A stretch of DNA of 64,000 bases from Echinococcus granulosus (taxonomy: Eukaryota; Platyhelminthes; Cestoda; Cyclophyllidea; Taeniidae). Under the pieces are notes generated by a model. The model was not told where the DNA came from. It saw nothing but the letters and a program-made list of their open reading frames with translations, and searched no databases. Position 1 is the first letter of the stretch. Each line of letters opens with the position of its first letter. This document shows positions 47,461 through 61,400 of the stretch, in pieces. The position numbers and the translations under genes are program-made. Where the stretch lies: contig NW_020170388.1 in the NCBI RefSeq assembly GCF_000524195.1, positions 1,633,262-1,697,261 of the forward strand. The letters are read 5' to 3'.

Positions 47461-50454
47461 CTTGCTTGCTTGTCATCTAAGAGGTAATACTGAAGTAAAC
47501 ACTTCACACCTTTAAAATACTTTCGTCTTTCCTTTCGCAACTCGACGAGCTTGGAATTATCTAAATAGATCATTAATGTTCCCCATTTCAAAGGCGCAAT
47601 TAGGCCGATTTGTCCCAAGTTAACGAAAATAAGTTCCAATAAAGGCTAAGAACACTTCCCCCCGCGTCTAGGTTTATGAACACTTCCAGAAACTGCATAA
47701 TATATATCAATAAGGGGACATTTTTGAACATTTCATGACGGGCTTCTAGTTACTTCTGTTATAAACTGTGTCCCCGCTTGTTGTGACCTGGATCCTGTTG
47801 AGCTGCCCACCAGATTGTCAGTTAACAAAGACTACAGTGCAGATGCCTTTATTAGCCTACGTCTGCGAGTTTAAGTGCCGAGGTACGGCATCCATGCACA
47901 CGACCCTAATGGCTGGCTGGTAAAATCTGCTGGAAGCTGAAGGGAAGGGCTGAGTCTAAGTCTATGATTTCACTTTGGTGCACCTATAATAGCTAATTGA
48001 CTGTGGCTCTCGTCCGGATGTTGTCCACTTAGAGCACACGTCTTCCTGATGTGAGCCAACCCAGTGGGACTGAGTGAGTAGCCATTCCAGAGGTTCATTG
48101 CCATTCGCAGTTTTGCGGCACAGTTAAGAACGAAGACCGACTCTTCATCCGGTTATGGTTTGCGTGGCTAGGGAGGGTGTCCATGATTTACCGAGTAAAT
48201 GCCCCCGAAACTGTTCCACACTTGAATTTATGTACACATTGTTTAGACACATCCGGCGATTTTGAAGCCTTTCGGAGTAAATTATTTATATAGAGCTTCG
48301 AAAAACATCAACTACCCTTTTGTCCCAAAAACACTTATTTTGTCTGAATTTTGGCAGTCCTTTAGGAATAATTCGGACCTTCCTCTCTGCCGCAACTGGG
48401 CTAAGGTAATGGCAGCTGGTTGTTTCACCTAAAAAAGGGCTCCGTAAAGGGGGAGAGTAGCAAAATGTGTATATCCTTTTTTGAATCTGGCTGCACATCA
48501 CTTGCCTACGTTCTGGTCCAAATGTTTCGTTTGGACAGGCTGCTCTCCATCTTAAGTAAATTTGAAATTTCCCTACAATTTTTAAGGTGCACATACATTA
48601 GGAGTGGTGAGGTGTGTTGACCTATACAAATTTCTTTGGCCTCCTTCATTTAGCAAATTTGGTTACTCCCAACCATTTGGAACCATTGTGGCATCTAATT
48701 TACTGAAATAGATTATTTTCCTTTGACTTCAGACCCGTAGATTGCGAAAATGGGCTAGAGGAGGGCATCTTATGCCAAATTAATACAAATAGTTGACGGA
48801 TTATCTACGTTTTAAGGGGATGATCGCAATTTGCCCCTACCTAGAAAGTAGCTGACGTCCACTTAGCCACAATGCTGACGTGACCCGACCTCTTGTCTCC
48901 CAAGGGATGCATCCAAACTGGAGTGCTCTTACGCAGTGACACGTTGTTAAAGGAATTCTCTCGAAACTGACTGTTGCCTATTTTATTTGTAAAGCCTCTT
49001 TAAGACCAAGGCATCCCAGTATCTGTGTGGAAATGCTATCTTTTATAAGACCCGATTGACCAGAAGATTAACAAACCCATTCCATGCAGTGAGAGTAGCA
49101 GTGTTAAGTTTGCAACTTAAAATAAATGGTGGTGCGTGAATTTCGTACATACGTCCTAGAGGCTTATGTGTAAAAAACCCGGAAGAGGATAAATACCGTC
49201 TAAATACAGCCCAAATGCTTAATTTCTTGATTTTTAATAAACAAGTCCATTAAAAAGTTCAAATTTTATGTCCTTAATGGAAGCTGAGAATAGAATTATA
49301 TCTATCAGGACACTTATCATTATGACACTTCCGAATTGGAGATTTATATTTCAAATTCTAAATAGGATACTGATCTAATGTAACCGGTAATGAATCCTTA
49401 TTTATTTGCCCTGCCACCTATAGCGCTAGATCACCTTCTTAAGATGTGGTGTATGAGACAGGATTGAGTCTTATACATTAGGTGGGGGAAATGATGGCCT
49501 AGTAATGCAAAGGACAGCCATGTTACAAATACAGAAACCGAGAGCACAGAATCCGAAGAACTGGTTCGTTTTGGGGTGCACAAATCGCTCTATTCATGCT
49601 TGTTTTTATAAGTGAACAATTATTGTTGGCTTCCAATTATTTGAGAAAGAGCTTTAGAAACTAGGGAACCTGCCGCTATCCAATCATTGTTCTAAGAGAT
49701 TATTTATTACGCCTGATGCCAGCGTCACATATATGTGACATTCGTCTTCTGTCAATGATACCTGATCGGACTAAATCGATTTGTAAACAGCACTGCTTAA
49801 GTTCAGAATAGTAAAGCAAATTTATGATGAGTAAATTTTTTATTTTTGAGCACTACACGAACTCCGTTAGAGTAATAAAGCACATGCGACTTTCAAAATT
49901 AGTACAACTTTTCAGATTCAAAGAAAATCGCAGTACCACATAGGTCACAACATTCTACCAATTCATCATCATCTCATGCTCGGCTAAACGGCCCTGACCC
50001 TTTCTGAGGGGAAGATCGACTTTGTCTTTTGAATATCAAATGACAAAACTAGGCGACCTAATCGCAATCCCCACTGAAGACGTCCTTTACTTGGGCATGT
50101 CATTATAATTGATGTAGGCAAATGTTCTTCTAGACAAAATCATGCACAGAACTTTTCCTAAAAGTTATTATTTCCCATACTCGAAGAAGTGCCCTAATTT
50201 AAGTCCTTACCCAACACACAAAACCTCTAATTAATAATACTTTCTGGAAAAAATTTGGAGCCCATTTTTAGTCTTAAGGCTTAAAATTTTAATAATTTTT
50301 TGAAGAAAAAAGTCATGATGCTCCAGAGGTTAAGGCGACAATGTGTTTCCAGTTGGAAGGGCACACTAGTTAATTCACGGGTCATCTGTAACACTTCTTT
50401 TTAGACTGCTTAAAAATACTTGAAAGCTTCCAGAAGGTTGAGTCATATGCAATA
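47461..50454. other. AT-rich gene-poor sequence with a GC-richer island
   Basis: No supportable gene. About 47760-48240 is GC-richer and broken in all frames, resembling the decayed spacers elsewhere in the window. The perfect 16-nt palindrome GTCACATATATGTGAC lies at 49734-49749. The remainder is AT-rich without recognisable structure. Confidence 0.55.
49734..49749. repeat. Perfect 16-nt palindrome GTCACATATATGTGAC
   Basis: The sequence equals its own reverse complement across 16 nt. It is related to the near-palindrome at 45336-45351. Confidence 0.7.
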
Positions 50455-50650
50455 CTTTGGTGGTTTCCTTCTCCTGTCTCCGGCCTCAGACCCTTGGGCA
50501 AAGATTGGTTAGAGCAAGACGTCCTATATTCCGTAGTATTGGAGAGAAATTAAAGCTCTTTCCCCACTTCGAGTGGCGCATGTCACTCAGCCACGAGATT
50601 GATGTAAGCCGGTGCTTCCTCAAAATTCTCTATGGAATATCGCTTAGGAA
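50455..50650. repeat. Degenerate dispersed repeat, copy 2
   Basis: This aligns by eye with copy 1 at 47270-47460, starting near CCTCAGACC and AAGATTG. An open frame (50457-50687) crosses it but resembles no protein. Confidence 0.35.
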
Positions 50651-53600
50651 GGCACGTGTTTTTAGTGAGAAGGAGTATATCTATTAAAAAGAATAGAAGA
50701 GGGCTCGAACTCTCAAATGGATTCTCAAGACTTGATTAACAACCGTATTTTGACAGCTTCAAACCTTTGGTAGACAGATGCTATTGGGTGTTCACCTCAT
50801 CATCTGTAAGGAATTGGACAAATTTTTGGAAGGGACGGACTTGTACTGCATTTCATGCATGGGACTGATCGAGTTGTTTATTTGTGCGTCCTACTATGCG
50901 GACACTTTGGTAGCTGTAGAGCAGGTTGTGCCTCCGCTTTGCTCGAGAGCTACGCTAGCAGCCTCTTAAGCTTTTCTCGCCAGTCAGTAGACTGTGCATT
51001 CTTCATCAAACCCTCAAAATGCGGCAATATATTGTCAAATCGGAGCCTTTTGACGTGCTGAAGTTGCCTTCTCTTGATTAGAAAGTGGTCGCACAATTCA
51101 ACTATTTCACCGCTAAATCACTAATAAAAAACGCTCTTCTTTTAGATAACTGCTAAAGACATAAAATTCGTTTTTTGCAATTTTGTCACAAAATTGGATT
51201 AGTTATTACTCTGAGTTCTGGCTTTTTTGACACCTTCAAAACAAATTTGGGGGCTGCTGTTGTTGTTGTTTTTTTAGCTAGACAAAAAATGTCACAAAAT
51301 AAATTATTTACTAGTACCTCTACCCTAATCAGGGCAGTCGAAAAAAGGGCAGACTGCAAAAAAATTGGTACAGGGAGGTCCTAAAGTAGGCGCTAATTTG
51401 AATTACCCTAGACCATCGTTGCTGTCTGTCAAGACTGCTAATCTAGTCAACTGGTGAAATGTCAGGAGGCTGCAACCAATCAATGGTTTAATGACATTCT
51501 TCCTTGCATTTTTAGTTTTTGTCACTGCTATTCTTTTTTCTTCTCCTCGCTTTCAATTGTAAGGCTACCTTTTGAATATGGCATAAGAATTTACCTCTTA
51601 CAGGAAGGCTCTTGAAGTTTGTTGCTGCTGGGACTCTAAAAAGCCATATTTGCTTCAATCGTCATAAGGTGTTCGGCTAACTATTCATCAGCTAACAATG
51701 ATAGGTCAGGGTTTTTTGTTTTTGGCAGCGAAGGCTTTTCTTTACAAAATTATTTTTTCTCTTTTGTAAGTTGTGCTATTGGCAATAATCACTTTGTAGG
51801 GGTGAAAGTGTACAATCATAGTTTATCGTCTCAACAAATATTTTGGTGTAACAGCGGTAATGTTAATCTTGATATATGCATTTTGGCTCCAAAAAAGTGT
51901 TAAACATAGGTAATTTATAGCTAAATTTACTTCAAATTGGGTAAAATTAGGAGAGAATTTGGGAAAGCTTTTATCATTTGCCGTCTTATTGTCAAATGGA
52001 ACTGTGGGACTCGCTATTTGACACGTTTTAATCTTGTTCGCAGTTTGACATTTTGTTTAAGTGCGGCCACCTGGATCTTCACGGTGAAGATTGCATCTCC
52101 ACTCCACTCTGAGGCTACATGACCTTCGGAAAGAATTTCCAGGGCCAGAGAATTTGGCGAGACGCATCAGAGAAGCTGGGAACAACTGCCTTCTCACATG
52201 CAGGAGGGTGTAATGACAAGTTGCCCTGGTTGTTGGGTGGTTTTTTTAACCACCTACTTCTTTGTGGCGGACAATGGGGAAGGGGATTTGTGGTTCTTTG
52301 ATACTTTAGCTGTGCGCGCAGCATGGTAACCGCAGAGGAGGTGGTTCTTCTGCTCCGCTCCGCTGTACTGCCTTTCCGTACGTTAGCTAGTAGTATGTTC
52401 TTCCTCACTACTTTGGGTTAATATGGCTAAGAAGATGACTCAGACGTTATGATGATCTCACCGCTCCCACCAATGCAGTGTGAGCATCTTCGCTAAAGTC
52501 ATGACAAAAAAAAATCGCTGTGGAAAGATATACTACTTACCAACGTACAGAAATGTTGGGGAATCACCAGCGTCACCCAAAGGTGATGCCGCAGAGGGGA
52601 GCAGAAGCACTGTCCGTTGGGACTCAAATGCCCGTTTAGTTAACACCCATACACTCCCAGATAAGCTAAGTAACAAATCATCACACAATACCAACATTGT
52701 CATAGGGGTAAGAGTTATCGAAATTTATTTTAAATTTTGCTTCATTGCTCAAAACAACATTATCGTTACCCGAATTTTCCACCAGGAGTAACAACTTCGC
52801 GTACACATTTTTACCTGTCCCAAACTATCTATTAGCAATTCTAGGGAAAATTTTTTACAACAATATTACCTCGTCAAAACAAGCAGGTAATACTCATCCT
52901 TCGATAAGACAGAAGGATAATAAAACCCCATTAAACCAAATACTACTAACAGGCCATTTAAGTAGACTCCTGAATATTTCTCTACTTTAATATAAAGATT
53001 AAAATTTCTATCCACCCCTACTATATGGCTATAGTTAATTCTACCATAACTTATATTTTGGTTAACTATTTTTGACTGCCAACTTACTGCACGCCCCCCT
53101 TACCTCAATCTCAAAAATGGGTCTGCATTAAAAAGCGTCGCGGTATTATGATTGGCGTAAAAAACTGACCACTTATCTGACGAGTCACTCAAGGTAAGCA
53201 TTTTAAAATGGTTTCATAAATTTTATCCATGTTTAACTGATATGGGATTTTCCAGTCGAATTATCCCCCATGGCTTTAGGGAATGAAAAAACACCAAAGA
53301 GGAGCGACTAGCACACACATTTAAATTAATTCTTGGCATCTGCATTTCATTTGTGACAAAATTTTTCGATCTATTCACAGCTATCCCTGTCTACTCTGAT
53401 GCAAGTGTATACGTATTTCCAAAAAAGTGTGTAACAAAAATTCAAAAGCGATTGATTAAACACTCTCCTTACGTAGGTGCAGATGCCTTTGATCATGTCA
53501 GTGATGGGATACTAAATAATGAATAGTTGAAAGCTACGGTTGTACATTGAAATTATGCTAGATAAACATTACAGAATAATAGAAAATCCTTTAAGCCTAA

Positions 53601-54242
53601 CAAAGGAAGTCTAAGTTTTAAGGTAATTATTTTGGCATTTCTTAGTATTCGGGATTACTTTCATAGTTAATTACCCTCCAAAGGGAAAAACAATCCATAG
53701 CTTTAATGAAATATCCAAAAATGTTTTCAGTCCACCTTGTGTTCTGTCGAGGTGTAGCTCTCTAAAGGGGGGGGGGGGTTTGCCGCGTTTCTCACTCATC
53801 AACGCAAATCGGTTATGGAAATGGTACTAGTGTGGATTAGATACGGTCTCAGACCTTCGCAGATGGTTGAAGGGTCCTAAGCTGTGGCTGGATTACTCAC
53901 GTCTGGATGGCGGACTCAGACACTATCAACCCAAACATTAGTTATCTGCATGTTTATAAACTTCGACTGCTGACCACGTTTACCAATACCTCCCGCGTAG
54001 TCGCCTTAGTGTGGTGCTCAGTGCGTCTTTGTGGAAACCTTTGGCTTTCTCCCCCCTGTCAAGCATTGTAAGATGAGATAGCTATTCCTTTGCTTTAGCA
54101 CAACCCATACACTATCACTGCAGTAGGACTTCGTGTTCAGTATCTTAAGTTAGGACATTTTCCAGTCTTTTACCCGTTGTTGCGTTCTGTGAACTGCAGA
54201 CGCATTCTTTTGGAATTCTAGAAAAGCAAACTTTTTGTGAAA
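50651..54242. other. Gene-poor sequence with a poly-G run
   Basis: No supportable gene. It contains a 12-G run at 53767-53778 and a GC-richer patch at about 53810-54130 that includes GGTCTCAGACCTT (53845-53857), shared with the repeat at 47293. Short frames near 52100-52400 are open on both strands but show no family resemblance. Confidence 0.55.
53767..53778. repeat. Homopolymer of 12 G
   Basis: A run of twelve G on the plus strand. It is unusual in this AT-rich context and prone to assembly length error. Confidence 0.9.
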
Positions 54243-54539
54243 ATGACTGTGATACACATGTGTTCCGAAAAACAGTTAAAATGGCAACTAGCTGAGATCA
54301 GACGACAACAGGCATTTTCCAAATGGCAAGATATTACGGCAATGACATCTACTGGTGCCCATTTAGTGAAGCTTCAAAGGAGAGAGCACTCGGGTTCAAG
54401 CACTTTAGCCAACATGACAATGCAATGTTTCTGTGTTCACCTCTGGGCGGTGTGGACCTGGAGAATACAGAGAGCCTGGCATCAGATAACCACCTCTAAT
54501 GTACAGCCTCTGGTCACGGCTCTTATCGAAGACATTTAA
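54243..54539 (+). CDS. Small ORF of unknown function (98 codons)
   Basis: An ATG-started open frame of 98 codons ending in TAA stands alone in gene-poor sequence. The product is Trp- and Gln-rich (for example AVWTWRIQRAWHQ), with no signal peptide, membrane segment or known motif that I recognise. There is no splice context or neighbour to support it. It may be a remnant of a mobile element or a chance frame. Confidence 0.2.
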   Translation: MTVIHMCSEKQLKWQLAEIRRQQAFSKWQDITAMTSTGAHLVKLQRREHSGSSTLANMTMQCFCVHLWAVWTWRIQRAWHQITTSNVQPLVTALIEDI

Positions 54540-57500
54540 GAAACCTTAGGTAGCTGCAAAGTTTCCTCCATTTATTTCCCGAAATTGTGTCAACTAATAT
54601 TCTGAAAAGTCAGGGAAATTCCATTGATTCTGCCACTAATTCATTAAGACTTAGAAGCTCCTTTAGATTTTGGACATGAAAGAAGGAAGACTTAATCGTT
54701 TCCTGAGACCCAGAAGCGGAGAGCCCGTATTTTAAATCTTATACACATAGCTGACGCTACCTCTCTACTACCTCTGCTTATAAAGATGGCTCATCTTTTT
54801 GTTGCCTCCAAAAAAGGACAGGTTGGTTTGTGTGAACGAGCGCGGTGAGATTCGTTTGAAGTTTCTTTTTAATTTTGTTTATCACGTAGACCCGATAACG
54901 CAAAAATGCTAACCTCACTTGAATTGAGGTGGCGCGGAGGGGGGGTAAGGGAGAGATTACTCATTCCTACTCATGCAAAAAAATGCAAACGTGTGGGTAA
55001 TAAAATTCACCAACAATCTCGGCGATTAAACAGAAGACGACAACGGAACCTACATCGAAGGTAGTGAGTGGAGTCTTTAGGACAGTCGCCTCTGCTTAAA
55101 TTGGATTAACCAGGAAACACGTATAAGTGTCCAAGCGACGCTTTTGATAGATCTGTGGTGAGCCACACGTCTTCCTTCCTCCCGAAGATGTCTGCTTCTT
55201 CCATTCTAAGTCATTTTTTAGCTATGCCATGATAGGTTGATAAAACGCTCAACTGACAGAAACCACAAAGAATGAACTTCTATGTGATCCATTCCCTCGC
55301 CTTGGGAACTGAAGAAAGAAATACAGAGATGTACAGCATAGGATCAGCCTGACGGCCCATAACGTAAACTCATCGACTGTGGAGTTTCCTTCTTTACTGT
55401 ATGCAACTTAATCAACTGAATTTTTGGAGTTTGGTTATTAAAAAATGGGTGTATAAAACTCCAATACTCTATTCATTTAAGTATTTACTGCTGCAATCTA
55501 TGCCATTTTATCAACTAAATATAGGCATGAAAATTCTGTCTTTTCGTACTACTTTTTGTTTCTAAAAGCAAAGAATCCGGATCTGGACAACATCCCTTCT
55601 ACTTCAGTTATATTACCGAACTGTCGACTTCGCTTTGCATGCGATTGCTAAAGGAATATCCACAGGGGAGTACTGGGGATGCAGGTGAGACAGTATCACA
55701 GCTGACGACGATTAATTTGTCCTTCCACAGCCCGCCACGCGTTGACAATTCGTAGTAAGTAAAAAATTTCCAAATTAGTCAAGCATGTTGCTCCCGCCAA
55801 CCAATTCTTAAGCCTAGCAACTCGAATATTGAAACAGTTTTATTAACCTCTGGAAAGAAACTATTTTGCCATGACAACTAGAATGTGTTGAAGGGTTGAC
55901 TTGGAAAAAGGAAGTGTAAAACACATTTTAATTTAGTGGTTTCTTTTGCTCTACTTTTAAATACTTCTTGCTAGTAAGATCTGGTGGTTAAGCCATCTGG
56001 GGATAGAGCCCCGTAGACTATCAAATTGACGAAAAATGAGTAGCAGTACAGTTTAAAAGCTACATTTTTGGAAAACTAAACTGTGAAAAAGCCAGGTAAC
56101 TTTTCCATTCCAATTTAAGTTTCAAATGTTTAAGTTCTTTACTCTCCTCAGGTTGTTCTTATGCCTGACGGAATGGACTTCCTACCATGCCAACGGTCTT
56201 TCATCCCCTTGCCCACTCAGCCCCGCTTACACCCGTGTCCACCCCTTGACGCCGGTAACAAATCTTCTTTTATAATTACAATCTCAGGGCGGCCTCGGAG
56301 CGCTAAATTACTACAAATTCACATTTACTGGTGATTCGGGCCATCGGTGGAATGGGCGAACACACGCATTAAAAAATTAGTAGTTTTCTGCAAATCGTTT
56401 GGTACAGTTAATCAGGGACAGATAAAGAACTGCCTTAGAGCGCTCTTAATTTTACCCACCAGGTAAAATGTCCTGGTTAAATTTAGACAAAAAACCGACC
56501 CAAATCTTTGTTATGAATAAGGCGAAAAGTTGATTGGTCCTTAAGAGTTTAAGCACTGAAAATGAATGGATTTTTAGCAACAAATTTTGTTACACCATCT
56601 TAAAAAATGATCACTTGAGATAAGCATTGGTGGTGGCTATCTTTAAAAGTTGTTTTACTCTTTGGGATTCCTAAGTGATGACCACATGTAGCCCTGTTAA
56701 TTGCGCTTCACATATTTGACAATTTGCGTAGAGTACTGACAAGTCGATGTCGAGCGGTCAGCCTATAACTCTTAAGGCCCCAGAGACGTTGGTCTAAATT
56801 TGCCTTAGTGGACATATTTTTGATGCCAAAATGATCTATACTGTTGTGGATAGCTGCAGCCTCATAAAAATTTTGCTTTTGAAGTTATGTACCCCAGTAA
56901 TTCCCTATTTACAGGCTCGTTAAGTTCTCCCCCACTGTCCTATAGGACGGAGAGACACACCTTGTGGACTGCAAAGCCAGGGCTATCAAAAATAATATAA
57001 ATATGCCGGATTGTTGACGATTTCCACACCCACAGTAGTCCAATCGGCAGGTAGGAGTGATAACACCACACTTTTAGTGTCCTTACATTATCAGCATCGG
57101 AGATCACCGTCTTGAAATATACATGCAGCCTTCGGAGTCTTCCCTGAGGTAGTAAGGCAGAATGGAATGACATGTAATTCACATGCAGGAAGTTGGGGGG
57201 TCGGGAAGTAATGTTACGACCTGAAGGCTATGTTGCAGGGTAGCATCCAATTTTCGATCATTCTGCAGGGGATGTCGATAGTCCCTTGTCCTCCCTTACC
57301 TAAACAGTAGTACTTAACAAATAAAATTGATTATTTTCTTATGTTTTTATATGGTGATTATAATGAAATAATCCTTAAAATGTCATTTGTGAGTGACGTA
57401 TGTAACACAATAAAGGTGTTTTCTTCGAAAAAATATATTTTTGGGACTTTTCTTTGCGGTGTTTGGGGAAGTTATAAAAGAATATTCTGCCTGTAGCCGT

Positions 57501-58477
57501 GAGATTGATTGCTTTACAACCGAAACAGTGGAGATGCCTTTCAGCAAACAACCAATTACAAGACATCGCACTGATGAACGGACGCAGGCATGCAGTTACC
57601 GCCTGTCCCGTCGACCAATTTCTGCACTTTAAGGCATTCCACAGGACAATTTTTAGAAAGGTGATCCGCAAATTATATTTTGCAACTTTTATAGATATGG
57701 CGCCCGATAAATCCGTAACATTATTTGATCTCCTTTTTCACTTCTATCAAAGGTTCCCGGTCTGAGAAGACTGACAAGGGGAAGGCATTGTTTATTGTGT
57801 CAAAGTTTTGCTGGGGGATCAAGTTGGTTCAGTCTCCCCGCCTGCCACTGACATTGAGCGTTCAAACAAATATATCCTACAAAAATATGCATTTACGACT
57901 ATTTGACTTTAATACTGACGGTGTCTTCTGCTCCGAAACGCAAAAAAGGTGCTTCTTGTTCTGGGGAGGACAATTTTATTAATCCAAAAAGTCTTTTCAA
58001 AAAAAATGCTTTTTCGACGTAACGGTGTCTTGTGGTAATAAAAATACGTCACACGTTAGTGATGCAGGTCTCAATTAAAAAGATTGAGGCATTGCCTTGG
58101 CAAATATTTTCTTTGAAAAATCACCAATTGAAAAACGTTTTTTAGAAAAGTGTCCAATTTTGTTTTTTTTACACACTATTTAATAAAAGAACAGAAATTA
58201 AATTTTTTGCCTAGGTTAAAGGATGGAAAAATACTTCAGTACAAAATTAACTGACTATGGTTTCATGCTTTCCGGCCAATCACTTGTAAGGTGAGACAAG
58301 TGACAAAATGGAAAGATAATAATTTATCCTGAAAGATTACCCACTGATAATTAAACTAATAATTAATCAGACCTGGGACCTCTATGTATCGGTAAAGCGA
58401 AGGTAACAAAGAACCCCTCCTATCCGTGATGTAGAAGAATCGGAGTCTGCCTACTGCAAAGCAGTGATTCACATTCA
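54540..58477. other. AT-rich gene-poor sequence
   Basis: No supportable gene, RNA gene or clear repeat. Open frames at 57375-57765 on both strands overlap one another and look like chance. Confidence 0.6.
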
Positions 58478-58489
58478 ACACACACACAT
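58478..58489. repeat. CA microsatellite
   Basis: A short CA run followed by TGCA in intergenic sequence. Confidence 0.8.
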
Positions 58490-61400
58490 GCAAACAGATC
58501 TATTTAAAATTGATAGAGGTTTGAAGCGGTAGTGAAGCGAGTGAAAGGGAAGAAGGTGGAAATATTTTTGACTGCAATTGGCTGGAATATTTTTGTGAAA
58601 TTGTCCACGGACAAAGCCAAGGGATAGTGTATTATTCACGAATTTTGCCTACGCTAGTTACCATTTTGTCTGGAGGTATGCGGTATTTGCTAACCATTCT
58701 CTCAAAGAAAATTCGTGTGCTAGAAAAGTATTTTCTGTTTTCTATTCCTTACAGTGTAAAACGTGAAGCTTTACCGTGTTTGTGTCGTATTTGATTCTTA
58801 AGTTCTCGAAATTCCTTAAGCATATCATGTCGGGAGTTCAGCCTATACAGATAAAAAGCATTCCGTATCAACCGAAAATTCGGATAACTAGTAAAATTGG
58901 AGTCACTACCACCCATTATTCTTCATAGTGAATGCTTATCATCGAAGATCTATCCACGGTAATATTTTAGCTTCCCAGCTAATCCTGATGACTTTATGAT
59001 GGCGGGAGAGAAAGAGCGCCTTGCTGAATCGTTGATATTAAAGTTTACAGTCAAATTATAAACCCATCACTTAAGCTTTGTCCTTACAAGGACCGATCTT
59101 CTACTTCAGCTGCAGTATGTTTCACTAGACTGCAATCAACAATGAAACAGAAACGAGGGTCACATCAGCGGCTGTTAATGGTATTTGTGCATCTTTTTGG
59201 CATCCGATGCACTTCCTCTGTCAAGCAGCTCCCTACAAAGTGTGTCTTAGCGTCTCCCTTGTTGGTTATTTTTCTGGTACTTGGTGCAAATATTTACTTG
59301 ACTGCACAATTATGCAGGTATTTGGCATCACAATCCTTTTATCCTAGCAAGTATAACATATCGTTATTTTCTCAGAAAACCTAAAATATCCTCTGGTGAG
59401 TAGCCTTTTAAAGAGAGAGAAATGAAAGAAAAAGCTTGCAAAAACTACTTTATTTATATATTTACTGTCATCCACATCAGCACCCTGGTGGAAAATATGC
59501 ATCCATGCACGCACACACACGTACGCACGGTAATTAGCCAATCACACGAACACCGGTCGTTCGAAATGAGCCAAGTGGTTCCATGCCTCCTGCCAGGCTG
59601 GTATTAGTCAGCCTGGGTCATAGAGCGATTTGGGGCTCGTTGATCGCGCAGCAACTGAGGACACGAGCAAGGAGCTCTTACATCATCAACGGCGACCAAC
59701 TACATCGTCAGAGGGAATAAGCAGTTGTACGTTTTCCCTTAATGATTTAATATTTTAATCTTCAATGGTAATTCCTAACTTGTTTTTAAATGATTTTGAT
59801 TTACACATTAAGGTATTACAAAAGACGTTTTCTCCAAAATTTTTGGACCCTAATTTGTTTGTGACTTCGCATTTTGCTTAAATCACCTCCTCATGGGCTC
59901 AGAATTGGGGGTCATTTTAGATTTTCACGAAAGCATTTTTCAAAGAGATTGTGATCTTTCAGTAATTTATGACCTCTACACATTTTACAATGTGTTTTAA
60001 TGAAAAATAAGACGAAAAATTTTGGCCAGCTTTTTACAAATGAAAAGTGAAAATCGATAATTGATTGTGAGTCATCGATCAATCACACCTAACTAAAAGC
60101 AAAAAACTGACGTTGCTATGGCAAACTTTTAAACGCTTAGTATAATCTTTATTCGAGAATTTAATTTCACAACGTTTTTCAGTCTTTAAGAAAAAATCTG
60201 ATTTCTTTGAACAGCTTTTTTTCAATTGCTTTTAACTGCTTTCAACCTCCTTTTCGGCAGCCCATTTCCAGGTCTAGTCATAATAATAATTGGACTTCAA
60301 ATACTTATTTACTTCCAGCTGCTCTAAAGAAAACAAAAATTTAACCAGGGAACTTTTAGAATGGTAAATCGTTTGGAGTATTTTTAAGTATTCCCGTAGA
60401 AAACACGACTCAAAACCAAACTATAATAGGTTTTTTGAAACCCAAGGTGAGTAAAATGAGGGAAATGTCTTCTTGGGTAAGAAATCTAAACGTGCATATT
60501 TTTATCAGAAGATTTCACCTACTCTCAAAACTCCTGATAAAATGCAATCTAGTGAAGGTACTACGTGAACCACGTTCCAACTTTGGTTAACACTAGGTCT
60601 GTAGGTTAGTGGACAATACATGCTTCCTAGGGTTGCGGAAATAGGCCCAAAAATGGGGAGATAAGAAACACTTGTGTCCCTACATAGCTAATCAATTGGC
60701 AAAACAACACCGTGAGGTAGATTTTCCCCCTCAAAAACACTCATGACATCGAGTGACTAAAAAGATACAAAGTGGTATTTTGATGCACAATTTTTCATTT
60801 CCAGGCTGACCAACCCTCCTCAAGAGCCCTCTTTCTAAACATGTTTCTTTTTTTTCAAAATATCCCCAAACAATGTTAATTTAATAATCATGAACGTGTG
60901 AACGTTGCAGAAATTGCACCTCCCCCAGAAACACTTTATGCCTCACTCCGCCATGCAATATCGCTGCGTACTTTCGTGCACAGAAGGCAGTGAATTTACT
61001 GTGCCACGTAGGATGATATATAATAAATTCCATTTTCTGTGCCCTGCGGACCCAGTCCACTGTAGCATTCTGGGCCTGAGGATTCACCCAAAAACTTGTT
61101 TTAGAATTAAACCGGCTTACTCACAGACTTGACTCATCTGAGCAGTGCAACAATTCGCCGGACGTATGATCTTCTTCTGATTGAGGCTTAATGGCATATA
61201 AAAATGTGATTTACTTCTGGCTGTGCAATAAAATTTACTTTTAAATCAAAAGTCAACGTGTAGGCTGCGACCTTTTCTCCCACAGTTTTCTTAGTTAGAG
61301 TCCACAAACCTAAAAGGCATATTTGTCAGCGAAATGATTTTTGGCTGAATTAGCCTTCCAGCGTAGTGAGAAATGTTGCCCAATTTAAGCGAGCTCAGAC

